From Mycolicibacterium septicum DSM 44393 (GTDB lineage: Bacteria > Actinomycetota > Actinomycetes > Mycobacteriales > Mycobacteriaceae), in assembly GCF_000455325.1 (NCBI RefSeq), contig NZ_HG322952.1:1402886-1466885 (forward strand): 64,000 nucleotides of DNA, given 5' to 3'. Position numbers and translations under genes: made by a program. The notes under the pieces are model-generated. The model was not told the DNA's origin and made no database searches. It saw only the letters and a list, made by a program, of their open reading frames with translations. This document shows positions 36,449-44,145 of the stretch, piece after piece. Position 1 is the stretch's first letter. Every line of letters begins with the position of its first letter.

Positions 36449-37753
36449 ATGCCCTCCGATCTCGCCGCCCTCGCCGAACAATCCGGCACCAAATTCATCC
36501 TCGCGCTGTTCGTCGACCTGCGCGGAAAGCCTTGCGCCAAACTGGTTCCCGTCGAATCGGTCGAGCTGCTGGCCACCGAGGGCGTCGGCTTCGCCGGCTA
36601 CGCCGTCGGCGCGATGGGCCAGGAACCCAAAGACCCCGACCTGATCGCCATCCCCGACCCCGCCTCGTTCACCCCGATCCCGTTCATCAAAGAGGGCCTG
36701 GCCCTGGTGCACTGCGACCCTCACGTCGGGGGCGCGCCGTGGCCGTACGCGCCGCGGGTCATCCTCAGGGGTCTGATCCAGCGCGCCGCCGACGCGGGAT
36801 TCGAACCCTGGGTCGGCGCCGAGGTCGAGTACTTCCTGCTACGCCGCGGCGCCGACGGCACGCTGGCCACCGCCGACGCGGCGGACACTGCCGCCCAACC
36901 CTGTTACGACGCGCGCGGCGTCACCCGGATGTACGAACACCTCACCGCGATCTCCACCGCGATGAACTCACTCGGCTGGTCCAACTACGCCAACGACCAC
37001 GAGGACGGCAACGGGCAGTTCGAGCAGAACTTCGAGTTCTCCGACGCACTGACCACCGCCGACCGGGTGATTACCCTGCGCTACCTGCTGTCGATGATCG
37101 CCGCCGAACGGGACATGGTGGCCACCTTCATGCCCAAGCCGTTCTCCGACCGCACCGGCAGCGGCCTGCACCTGCACCTGTCACTGACCAGTGCCGGGAC
37201 GCCGGTCTTCCCGGCCGACGCCGACGAGCGGGGCCTGGGCCTGTCCGAGACGGCATACGCGTTCATCGGCGGCATCCTCGACCACGCCTGCGCGCTGCAG
37301 TCCGTCGTCGCGCCGACCGTCAACTCCTACAAGCGAACCGGTGCCACCTCGACCGCATCGGGCGCCTCGTGGGCCCCTCGCAAGCCCAGTTACGGCGGCA
37401 ACGATCGCACCCACTACATCCGGGTGCCCGACAGTCAACGCATCGAGTTGCGCGGCGGCGACGGCTCGGCCAATCCGTATCTCGCGATCGCCGCCGCGTT
37501 GGGTGCCGGCCTCGACGGCGTCAAGCGCAGCCTCGACCCGGGAGCCGTGGGCGCCCAGGGACCGGCGGCTCTGCCGCCCACGCTGCTGCACGCGATCGAA
37601 TCCCTGGAGACCGATCCGATCGTCACCGGCGTGCTCGACGTCGCGGGCGACGGTGTCGCCTCCTACTTCGCCGACGTCAAACGCGACGAGTTCTTCGCCT
37701 ACCACGGCACCGTCACGCCGTGGGAGATCGACCAGTACCTGACGGCGTTCTAG
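36449..37753 (+). CDS. glnT: Glutamine synthetase-family ligase (GlnT / gamma-glutamylamide synthetase-like)
   Basis: A 434-residue enzyme of the glutamine synthetase superfamily. It shows VGAEVEYFLL (metal Glu), NDHEDGNGQFEQNFEF, the ATP-site region FMPKPFSDRTGSGLHLHLSL and RIELRGGDGSANPYLAIAAAL. It has the short N-terminal beta-grasp typical of GlnT and gamma-glutamylmethylamide synthetases and lacks the adenylylation tyrosine loop of GlnA1. It stands upstream of three glutamate-synthase-like genes, an arrangement known from glxBCD/mgsABC clusters. It could ligate ammonia or a primary amine to glutamate. Substrate is not determined by sequence. Confidence 0.88.
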   Translation: MPSDLAALAEQSGTKFILALFVDLRGKPCAKLVPVESVELLATEGVGFAGYAVGAMGQEPKDPDLIAIPDPASFTPIPFIKEGLALVHCDPHVGGAPWPYAPRVILRGLIQRAADAGFEPWVGAEVEYFLLRRGADGTLATADAADTAAQPCYDARGVTRMYEHLTAISTAMNSLGWSNYANDHEDGNGQFEQNFEFSDALTTADRVITLRYLLSMIAAERDMVATFMPKPFSDRTGSGLHLHLSLTSAGTPVFPADADERGLGLSETAYAFIGGILDHACALQSVVAPTVNSYKRTGATSTASGASWAPRKPSYGGNDRTHYIRVPDSQRIELRGGDGSANPYLAIAAALGAGLDGVKRSLDPGAVGAQGPAALPPTLLHAIESLETDPIVTGVLDVAGDGVASYFADVKRDEFFAYHGTVTPWEIDQYLTAF

Positions 37754-37784
37754 CCGAACGGCTTTCACGGAAGGGAGACAACAT

Positions 37785-38654
37785 ATGTGCGGGATCGTGG
37801 GGCTACACCTGCGCACACCGGAGCTGTACCCGCGGCTCGGCGAACTGCTCGCCGCGATGCTGGGCGAGATGTCCGATCGCGGCGCCGACTCGGCGGGGAT
37901 CGCGATCTACGGAGACCCGGAGTGGTCGCCGTACGGGCAGGGCTGTGTCTCGCTAACGGATGTCGCCGAGACACCCGAGCTGGGACCGGATGTGGATGTG
38001 GTGCAGGTGGATTCGACCTACCTGCTGTCGGCCGACATGGACTCCGAGGAGCTGCTGAGCCTGGCCCGGGCGGCTTACCCGACCGCTTTGATCTCCGGGT
38101 TCGGCCCTGATCTGGCAGTGCTCAAAGGGGTCAGCCATCCGCGCGCCCTCACCGAGGCCTGGGGCCTGGCCAAGGCCCGGGGCTGGCAGGGTGTCGGGCA
38201 CACCCGGATGGCCACCGAGTCCGCGGTGACGCCGGCGGGCTGCCATCCGTACACCGTCGGCCCCGGACAGTGCCTGGTGCACAACGGGTCTTTCGCCAAC
38301 CACGCCACCATCCGCCGCGAACTGCGCCGCGCCGGCGTGGCGTTCGACAGCGAGAACGACACCGAGGTGGGCGCCCGGTTCGTGGCCGAACAGCTGGCCG
38401 CCGGCCGTGATGTGGCGACCGCGCTCAAGGAGCTGTGCGCCACGTTCGACGGCTTCTACACACTGCTGGTCTCCGATCACGACTCGTTCGCGGTGGTGCG
38501 TGACGCCATCGCCTGCAAGCCGGCGGTGATCGCCGAAACCACCGACTGGGTGGCGATGGCCAGCGAGTACCGCGCCCTGGCCGGGCTACCCGGGGTCGAG
38601 CAGGCACGCATTTGGGAACCGGAACCGGAGGTGGTCTACGCATGGACACGCTAA
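37785..38654 (+). CDS. glxB: Class II glutamine amidotransferase subunit (GlxB/MgsA-like)
   Basis: A 289-residue Ntn amidotransferase matching the N-terminal domain of glutamate synthase as a separate protein. The nucleophile is Cys2 (MCGIVGL), with MSDRGADSAGIAIYG, GVGHTRMATESAV and the glutamine-site motif CLVHNGSFANH. It would hydrolyse glutamine and pass ammonia to the FMN subunit. The ribosome site GAAGGGAG lies close before the ATG. The stop overlaps the next gene by 13 bases (ATGGACACGCTAA), so translation is coupled. Confidence 0.9.
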   Translation: MCGIVGLHLRTPELYPRLGELLAAMLGEMSDRGADSAGIAIYGDPEWSPYGQGCVSLTDVAETPELGPDVDVVQVDSTYLLSADMDSEELLSLARAAYPTALISGFGPDLAVLKGVSHPRALTEAWGLAKARGWQGVGHTRMATESAVTPAGCHPYTVGPGQCLVHNGSFANHATIRRELRRAGVAFDSENDTEVGARFVAEQLAAGRDVATALKELCATFDGFYTLLVSDHDSFAVVRDAIACKPAVIAETTDWVAMASEYRALAGLPGVEQARIWEPEPEVVYAWTR

Positions 38655-39328
38655 TTGGATTCGACCTGCGCACAACACCATTGCGTGAGGTCAACGCGGC
38701 GCTGCATCAGCCGGGCGTGGAGGGTGACTACGTCATCGCGCACCCTGACGGTGCGCACAATGTGGCCGTCGGCCTCAACGCGCCGGTACGCGTGACGGTG
38801 GAAGGCCACGTCGGCTACTACGCGGCCGGGATGAACCAGCTCGCCGAGGTGACCATCAGCGGCAATGCCGGCACCGGGGTGGCCGAGAACATGATGAGCG
38901 GCACGGTGCGGGTCACCGGGAATGCCTCGCAGTCAGCGGGTGCCACCGCACACGGCGGACTGCTGGTCATCGAGGGGGACGCCGCGGCACGCTGCGGCAT
39001 CTCGATGAAGGGCGTTGACATCGTGGTGGGCGGCAGCATCGGCCACATGAGCGCATTCATGGCCCAGGCCGGACGGCTGGTGGTGCGCGGCGACGCCGGC
39101 GAGGCGCTGGGCGATTCGATCTATGAGGCCCGCATCTACGTGCGCGGCGAGGTGACCTCGCTGGGTGCGGACTGCGTCGCCAAACCGATGCGTGCCGAGC
39201 ACCGTGCCGAACTCGCGGAGTTGTTGACAGCCAGTGGTTTCTGCGACGACGACACCTCCGATTACACCCGCTACGGCTCGGCCCGAAACCTCTACCACTT
39301 CCACGTCGACAACGCGAGTGAGTACTGA
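38642..39328 (+). CDS. glxC: Glutamate synthase GXGXG-domain subunit (GlxC/MgsB-like)
   Basis: A 228-residue protein made of the right-handed beta-helix GXGXG domain that forms the C-terminal part of glutamate synthase alpha. Helical repeats are visible: GHVGYYAAGMNQLAEVTISG, GNAGTGVAENMMSGTVRVTG and GNASQSAGATAHGGLLVIEG. The domain is structural and transmits signals between the amidotransferase and FMN sites. It overlaps both neighbours, by 13 bases upstream and one base (TGATG) downstream. Confidence 0.9.
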   Translation: MDTLIGFDLRTTPLREVNAALHQPGVEGDYVIAHPDGAHNVAVGLNAPVRVTVEGHVGYYAAGMNQLAEVTISGNAGTGVAENMMSGTVRVTGNASQSAGATAHGGLLVIEGDAAARCGISMKGVDIVVGGSIGHMSAFMAQAGRLVVRGDAGEALGDSIYEARIYVRGEVTSLGADCVAKPMRAEHRAELAELLTASGFCDDDTSDYTRYGSARNLYHFHVDNASEY

Positions 39329-40620
39329 TGCGCGAATCCGCCACCTTCGATCGATCCACGATCGCCGACATCCAGCGCGCCGCAGACACCGGCATCTACG
39401 ACATCCGCGGTTGGGGCGCCAAACGCCGGCTGCCGCACTTTGACGACCTGCTGTTCCTGGGTGCGTCGATGTCCCGCTACCCCTTGGAGGGCTACCGGGA
39501 ACGCTGCGGCACCGACGTGATCCTCGGTGACCGGCACGCCAAACATCCTCTGCACCTGGATATCCCGGTCACCATCGCGGGCATGAGCTTCGGCGCGCTG
39601 TCCGGGCCTGCCAAGGAGGCCCTGGGCCGCGGGGCCAGCGAGGCCGGCACGTCGACCACCACCGGCGACGGCGGCATGACGCCCGAGGAGCGGGGGCAGA
39701 GCAAGCACCTGGTGTACCAGTACCTGCCATCGCGCTACGGGATGAATCCCGACGACCTGCGCAAGGCCGACGCCATCGAGGTGGTGCTCGGCCAGGGCGC
39801 CAAGCCCGGCGGCGGCGGAATGCTGTTGGGACAGAAGATCTCCCCGCGGGTGGCCCAGATGCGCACGCTGCCCGAGGGCATCGACCAACGCAGCGCGTGC
39901 CGGCACCCGGATTGGACCGGCCCGGACGATCTCACCATCAAGATCAACGAGCTGCGGGAGATCACCGACTGGGAGAAACCCATCTATGTCAAGGTCGGGG
40001 CCACCCGCACCTATTACGACGTGAAGCTGGCCGTGCACGCCGGGGCCGACGTGGTCGTGGTCGACGGCATGCAGGGCGGCACGGCCGCCACGCAGGAGGT
40101 GTTCATCGAGCACGTCGGCATCCCGACCCTGGCCGCGGTGCCGCAGGCGGTGCAGGCCCTGCAGGAGTTAGGAGTCCATCGACAAGTTCAGTTGATCGTG
40201 AGCGGCGGCATCCGCTCGGGCGCCGACGTGGCCAAGGCGCTGGCGCTGGGCGCCGACGCGGTCGCGATCGGCACCGCCGCACTGATCGCGCTGGGCGACA
40301 ACCACCCCCGCTACGCCGCCGAGTACGAGAAGCTCGGCAGCGCAGCCGGTTTCTACGACGACTTCCAGGACGGACGCGATCCGGCCGGCATCACCACCCA
40401 GGACCCGGAGCTGGCCGCCCGGTTCGACCCGGTCGAGGGCGGCCGACGGTTGGCCAACTACCTGCGCGTGCTGACCATGGAAGCCCAGACCATCGCCCGG
40501 GCGTGCGGCAAGGCCCATGTGTGCCACCTGGAGCCCGAGGATCTGGTGGCAGTGACCATCGAGGCCGCGGCGATGGCGCGAGTTCCGCTGGCCGGCACGA
40601 ACTGGATTCCTGGGACATGA
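39328..40620 (+). CDS. glxD: Glutamate synthase-like FMN subunit (GlxD/MgsC-like)
   Basis: A 430-residue TIM-barrel FMN protein equal to the central catalytic domain of glutamate synthase. Motifs include IPVTIAGMSFGALSGPAKEAL, GEGGMTPEE-like TTGDGGMTPEE, GQGAKPGGGGMLLG, VVVVDGMQGGTAAT and VSGGIRSGADVAKALALGAD. The C-terminal CGKAHVCHLEPED segment lacks the full cysteine spacing of the [3Fe-4S] centre of GltB, so electrons may come by another route. Together with GlxB and GlxC it would form a split glutamate-synthase-like complex, possibly an N-methylglutamate synthase relative. Confidence 0.9.
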   Translation: MRESATFDRSTIADIQRAADTGIYDIRGWGAKRRLPHFDDLLFLGASMSRYPLEGYRERCGTDVILGDRHAKHPLHLDIPVTIAGMSFGALSGPAKEALGRGASEAGTSTTTGDGGMTPEERGQSKHLVYQYLPSRYGMNPDDLRKADAIEVVLGQGAKPGGGGMLLGQKISPRVAQMRTLPEGIDQRSACRHPDWTGPDDLTIKINELREITDWEKPIYVKVGATRTYYDVKLAVHAGADVVVVDGMQGGTAATQEVFIEHVGIPTLAAVPQAVQALQELGVHRQVQLIVSGGIRSGADVAKALALGADAVAIGTAALIALGDNHPRYAAEYEKLGSAAGFYDDFQDGRDPAGITTQDPELAARFDPVEGGRRLANYLRVLTMEAQTIARACGKAHVCHLEPEDLVAVTIEAAAMARVPLAGTNWIPGT

Positions 40621-41804
40621 GCGAAACAGCCGATGTCGTCATCGTCGGCGGCGGACTGGAGGGCGCGGCGGCGGCCTGGGCGTTAAGTGAAAAGGGTGCC
40701 AACGACGTTGTTGTCCTGGAGCGCAATACCGTCGGCTCCGGGATGACCGGGAAATCCAGCGGGATCGTGCGCTGCCACTACGGGGTCAGCTCGCTGGCCG
40801 CCATGGCCACGGTCGGCCTCGAGGTGTTCGAGAAGGCCGAGCAGTATTTCGGGACCGACATCGGTTTCCGGCAGACCGGCTATGTCGTCGGAGTCGGCGA
40901 GCCCAACGTCGACAATCTGCGCAAGAGCCTGGCCGCCCAGCGCGAGGTCGGGGTGCAGACCGAGGAGATCGACGCCTCCGAGGTGGCCAAGCTGTGGCCG
41001 TGGGCCGATCTGGAACCGTTCGCGGCCTTCGGCTGGGAGGCGCGCGGCGGATACGGCGACGCCTACCAGACCGCGCAGGCGTTCGCGGTGTCGGCGAGGG
41101 CCGCCGGAGTGCGAATCCGACAGGGCGCCAACGTGACCGGACTGGTACTCGACGGGGGTCGGGCCACCGGCGTCGAGCTGGCCGACGGCACAAGGGTTTC
41201 GGCGGGCACCGTTGTCGTGGCGACCGGCGCGTGGACCCGGCCGTTCCTGGCCCCCTACGGCATCGACGTGCCGATCAGGGTGGTTCGGGAGCAGATCGTC
41301 ACCATCTCTCCCGGTGTCCCGGTCGGAGCGGTCCCGGTGTTCTCCGACCTGGTGTCGCTGCAGTACGTGCGCCCCGAGCTGGGTGGGGAGATCCTGTTCG
41401 GCAACAGCGACCTGGCGCACTGCGAGCCTGCCGACCCCGACGACTACCTGAACCGGGCCACCGACGGCTTCATCGACCTGACCGTCGACAAGGTGGGCAC
41501 CCGATTTCCCGGCTTCCCCGACGCCGCGATCACCGGCAGCTACGCCGGTTGCTACGACGTCACGCCGGACTGGAATCCCGTGATCTCCACGACCGGGATC
41601 GACGGCCTGATCGTGGCGGCCGGATTCAGCGGGCACGGCTTCAAGATCGCGCCGGCGGTCGGCAAGCTGGTCGCCGACCTGGTGGCCGAGGGCCGCAGTT
41701 CCGACCCGCGGATACCCGAGACGGATTTCCGATTGGCCCGGTTCGCAGAGGACAATTTGCTCAAGAGCCGGTACCCGTACGTCGGTGCCGGGGAGATGCG
41801 ATAG
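40617..41804 (+). CDS. FAD-dependent oxidoreductase (DAO / sarcosine oxidase beta-like)
   Basis: A 395-residue D-amino-acid-oxidase-superfamily enzyme. The FAD dinucleotide motif VVIVGGGLEGAAAAWALSEKG opens the protein; GMTGKSSGIVRCHYG and VVVATGAWTRPFL follow, and the C-terminal GFSGHGFKIAPAVGKLVADL closes the FAD site. It starts within the glxD stop (ATGA). Related proteins oxidise N-methyl amino acids such as sarcosine or N-methylglutamate. That would fit a pathway in which the split synthase forms an N-substituted glutamate and this enzyme oxidises it, but the substrate is inferred. Confidence 0.87.
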   Translation: MSETADVVIVGGGLEGAAAAWALSEKGANDVVVLERNTVGSGMTGKSSGIVRCHYGVSSLAAMATVGLEVFEKAEQYFGTDIGFRQTGYVVGVGEPNVDNLRKSLAAQREVGVQTEEIDASEVAKLWPWADLEPFAAFGWEARGGYGDAYQTAQAFAVSARAAGVRIRQGANVTGLVLDGGRATGVELADGTRVSAGTVVVATGAWTRPFLAPYGIDVPIRVVREQIVTISPGVPVGAVPVFSDLVSLQYVRPELGGEILFGNSDLAHCEPADPDDYLNRATDGFIDLTVDKVGTRFPGFPDAAITGSYAGCYDVTPDWNPVISTTGIDGLIVAAGFSGHGFKIAPAVGKLVADLVAEGRSSDPRIPETDFRLARFAEDNLLKSRYPYVGAGEMR

Positions 41805-41819
41805 ACGGGGGCGGACTGC

Positions 41820-42464
41820 ATGAGCGACGTCCCGCTGCTCCGCAACACCGGCACAGCTCGCGACCGTGATCCGAACGAACCGGTCGAGGAACTGGAATTC
41901 GAGGCGGCGATCGGGCGCAATGTGCGTCAGCTGCGTCAGCAGCACGGGCTGACCGTGGCCGAGATGGCCGCCCGGGTGGGTATTTCCAAGGCGATGCTGT
42001 CCAAGATCGAGAACGCCCAGACCTCGTGCAGCCTGTCGACCCTGGCCCTGCTCGCGAAGGGCCTCGATGTTCCGGTCACCAGTCTGTTCCGCGGGGCCGA
42101 CGTCGAGCGTCCGGCGGCATTCGTCAAGGCGGGCACGGGTCCGGAGATCGTGCGCAACGGCACCAAACAGGGCCATGAGTATCAATTGCTCAGCTCCCTG
42201 CGCGGGGAACACAAGCGGCTGGAATGCCTGCACGTCACGCTGACCGAGAAGAGCCAGACCTACCCGCTGTTCCAGCATCCCGGCACCGAGTTCATCTACA
42301 TGCTCGAGGGCGTCATGGACTACAGCCACAGCCGCTCGGTGTACCGGCTGCAGCCTGGCGACTCCCTACAGATAGACGGGGAAGGCGCTCACGGACCGGT
42401 TGACCTGATCGAACTGCCGATCCGGTTCCTGTCGGTGATCGCCTTCCCTGATTCGCAGGTGTGA
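41820..42464 (+). CDS. XRE-family regulator with C-terminal cupin domain
   Basis: A 214-residue regulator. The helix-turn-helix (about 30-90) has NVRQLRQQHGLTVAEMAARV and SKAMLSKIENAQTS. The cupin domain (about 135-210) has HPGTEFIYMLEG, YRLQPGDSLQIDGEGAHGP and ends FLSVIAFP. Such PuuR-like proteins control amine and gamma-glutamyl pathways, matching the upstream genes. It begins 16 bases after the oxidoreductase gene and closes the operon. The last 84 coding bases are duplicated a kilobase downstream (43515-43603). Confidence 0.9.
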   Translation: MSDVPLLRNTGTARDRDPNEPVEELEFEAAIGRNVRQLRQQHGLTVAEMAARVGISKAMLSKIENAQTSCSLSTLALLAKGLDVPVTSLFRGADVERPAAFVKAGTGPEIVRNGTKQGHEYQLLSSLRGEHKRLECLHVTLTEKSQTYPLFQHPGTEFIYMLEGVMDYSHSRSVYRLQPGDSLQIDGEGAHGPVDLIELPIRFLSVIAFPDSQV

Positions 42465-42469
42465 GTCAC
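42381..42469 (+). repeat. 89-bp direct repeat, copy 1 (3' end of the XRE-cupin gene)
   Basis: The final codons and stop of the regulator gene recur at 43515-43603 with only two substitutions in 89 bases (42393 G versus C; 42439 T versus G). This copy encodes the normal cupin C-terminus, so it is probably the source. It folds as an imperfect hairpin with two mismatches. Confidence 0.9.
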
Positions 42470-42497
42470 TGATCGGCGTTTGTGTCACTGTTGTCCT

Positions 42498-43505
42498 ATG
42501 CGCCACCGTGCCCGTCGAGCGGTCCGCGACGCCTCCAAGTGCTTCGCCGTGATCGTTCGGGTGGCGTTGACCAGCGCGGTCGCCGTCGCGCCCAGCCTGG
42601 TCGGCCTGGTCCAGGAGAACCGGGTACGACCGCCGTCGGCGGTCCCGCCGTTGCCCAACCTCGCCGGCCAGCCCTGGGCGGCGGCGCCGCCGGCGCGTCC
42701 AAATGCCGCCGCGCCGGGTACGACGGGGCCACCCCCGCCCCCGGAGATTCAGGCACCGGGTGGGGTGCACGTCCCCGCGATCGCACTCGCGGCCTACCAG
42801 AACGCGGACGCCATGATGGCGCAGCGCCAACCCGACTGCGGTGTGACGTGGAACCTGCTCGCCGGGATCGGGTACGTCGAGTCCACGCATGCCGTGAGTC
42901 CCGTGTACGGCCCAGCCCTCGACGGCTCACTGCCGGGCAACGAGATCATCGTCGCCGGCAGCTTTGGCGGCGGCACCATCTACGCCCGCGCACTGGGGCC
43001 CATGCAGTTCCTGCCGAGCACGTGGCTGTTGCACGGCGCCGACGGCGACGCCGACGGTCAGGCCGATCCGCACAACCTCTTTGATGCCACCCTGGCCGCG
43101 GCTCGCTACCTCTGCAGCGAGGGTGCGGACCTGCGCGACCCGTCGCAGCTGACCGCCGCGGTGCTGCGTTACAACCACTCGATGGCCTACGTCGCCAACG
43201 TGCTGGGCTGGGCGCAGGCCTACGCCACCGGTGTGGCTCCGGTCAATCTGCCGCCGCTCATTGCGCCGCGGCCGCCGAGCGTCGCCGTGCGCGCGGTCGC
43301 CGGCGCGGCATCGGCCGCCGAGTCGAATGAAAACGCCACCGCCAAACCGGATAAGACCGTGCGTCGAAACGACGACGGATCTTCTATGACGCCCAAGGGC
43401 TCCACGAACACGAACACGAGTACGAGCAGGACGAGCGGATCCCGGCACAGCGTCGGCACACCCAAGGTCAAAGTTGGCAACGGCCGCTCCGGCGGGGCGC
43501 GCTGA
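42498..43505 (+). CDS. Exported lytic murein transglycosylase (MltB-like)
   Basis: A 335-residue protein. A signal/anchor segment (about 14-34) and a Pro/Ala-rich linker precede the SLT-type domain (about 90-255). That domain contains the catalytic Glu in NLLAGIGYVESTH, ALGPMQFLPSTWLLHGADGD and AVLRYNHSMAYVANVLGWA. The C-terminal tail is Lys/Ser/Thr-rich low complexity. It would cleave peptidoglycan glycan strands. The ATG at 42498 gives a good signal sequence; a GTG six codons earlier is possible. The gene sits between the two copies of the 89-bp repeat. Confidence 0.85.
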   Translation: MRHRARRAVRDASKCFAVIVRVALTSAVAVAPSLVGLVQENRVRPPSAVPPLPNLAGQPWAAAPPARPNAAAPGTTGPPPPPEIQAPGGVHVPAIALAAYQNADAMMAQRQPDCGVTWNLLAGIGYVESTHAVSPVYGPALDGSLPGNEIIVAGSFGGGTIYARALGPMQFLPSTWLLHGADGDADGQADPHNLFDATLAAARYLCSEGADLRDPSQLTAAVLRYNHSMAYVANVLGWAQAYATGVAPVNLPPLIAPRPPSVAVRAVAGAASAAESNENATAKPDKTVRRNDDGSSMTPKGSTNTNTSTSRTSGSRHSVGTPKVKVGNGRSGGAR

Positions 43506-43514
43506 CGAGATGAG

Positions 43515-43603
43515 GAAGGCGCTCACCGACCGGTTGACCTGATCGAACTGCCGATCCGGTTCCTGTCGGTGAGCGCCTTCCCTGATTCGCAGGTGTGAGT
43601 CAC
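43515..43603 (+). repeat. 89-bp direct repeat, copy 2, forming a perfect hairpin
   Basis: A noncoding copy of the regulator's 3' end. GAAGGCGCTCACCGAC (43515-43530) pairs perfectly with 43565-43580 around a 34-base loop. Both differences from copy 1 restore pairing in the stem. It lies ten bases after the transglycosylase stop and before a convergent gene, so it can act as a bidirectional terminator. Confidence 0.85.
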
Positions 43604-43611
43604 CACGTCGA

Positions 43612-43827
43612 TCACTCGTAGATGCTGGTGATCCGCTGCGGGCCGTGATGGTTGTGCCAGCCGGGCTTCATACCGGGCGCCGGTGTGGCGTAGGTATCAG
43701 GGCTGTAGAGGTTGCCCGAGCCCTGCGGGGTCTGCGCGCCGGCCGTGCCGGCCAGGCCGAGTGCGACGGCGCCGAAGACGCCTGCGGACAGGATGGGCAG
43801 TGCCAGGGCCTTGGTGAACTTGGTCAT
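43612..43827 (-). CDS. Small secreted protein of unknown function
   Basis: A 71-residue precursor. The signal peptide (KALALPILSAGVFGAVALGL to about residue 32, AGA cleavage site) leaves a mature peptide of about 40 residues rich in Gly, Pro and His (GMKPGWHNHHGP). A ribosome site AAGGAT lies eight bases before the ATG. Similar small exported proteins occur in many mycobacteria without known role. It is convergent with the transglycosylase and diverges from leuA. Confidence 0.75.
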   Translation of the reverse strand: MTKFTKALALPILSAGVFGAVALGLAGTAGAQTPQGSGNLYSPDTYATPAPGMKPGWHNHHGPQRITSIYE

Positions 43828-43958
43828 GATCGTGAATCCTTCTGTCTCAGTTGGCTTTTCGTTTCCCTTAGCGGTTCGTTCGGCCGCTGATACAAGAATG
43901 CGATCTGGACGGCCCCAGGTCTGTCGGGCAATCAGGCGATGAGACTGGTGAAGATGCG

Positions 43959-43976
43959 TTCCCCCGATCGGGGGAA
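43959..43976. promoter_or_regulatory. 18-bp perfect palindrome upstream of leuA
   Basis: TTCCCCCGATCGGGGGAA is fully self-complementary. It lies 43 bases upstream of the leuA leader -10 element and 130 bases upstream of the small secreted gene. It could be an operator for either divergent gene. The rest of 43828-44018 shows no gene. Confidence 0.5.
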
Positions 43977-44018
43977 GAGCACGTCAACCTCAGGTTTTGG
44001 CCTGGGAATGACGCGGAG

Positions 44019-44024
44019 TACAGT
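44019..44024 (+). promoter_or_regulatory. -10 element (TACAGT) for the leuA leader transcript
   Basis: TACAGT fits the mycobacterial TANNNT -10 consensus and is followed after seven bases by the GTG of the leader peptide. This is the spacing of a leaderless mRNA that begins at the start codon. No strong -35 is seen. Confidence 0.55.
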
Positions 44025-44031
44025 TGAGCGC

Positions 44032-44073
44032 GTGCAGCGGGTGCTCCTTCTCGGACGCCGCGACGGGGTCTGA
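44032..44073 (+). CDS. leuA leader peptide (VQRVLLLGRRDGV)
   Basis: A 13-residue open frame, GTG to TGA, with three consecutive Leu codons (CTC CTT CTC at 44044-44052). They lie just before the left arm of a terminator hairpin. This is the layout of a translational attenuator: slow decoding of Leu codons at low leucine would stop the hairpin from forming and allow leuA transcription. Leucine attenuators are known in actinobacteria. Confidence 0.75.
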   Translation: MQRVLLLGRRDGV

Positions 44074-44101
44074 TCAGACCGGCTTCCTGTCGCGGGTTTT
44101 T
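44058..44101 (+). terminator. Attenuator terminator of leuA
   Basis: CCGCGACGGG (44058-44067) pairs with CCTGTCGCGG (44086-44095), ten pairs with one G-U, followed by TTTTT at 44097-44101. The loop contains the palindrome GGTCTGATCAGACC (44067-44080). The left arm overlaps the last leader codons, so ribosome position decides whether it forms. Confidence 0.8.
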
Positions 44102-44145
44102 GCGATGCGCCGGTCGGGTCCCCCTTCAAACCCCGGAGCAAAAAC

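Noticed and set aside
42381..43603. Insertion sequence or composite transposon bounded by the 89-bp repeats
   Set aside because: No transposase or terminal inverted repeats occur between them, and one copy is part of a normal gene; local duplication explains it.
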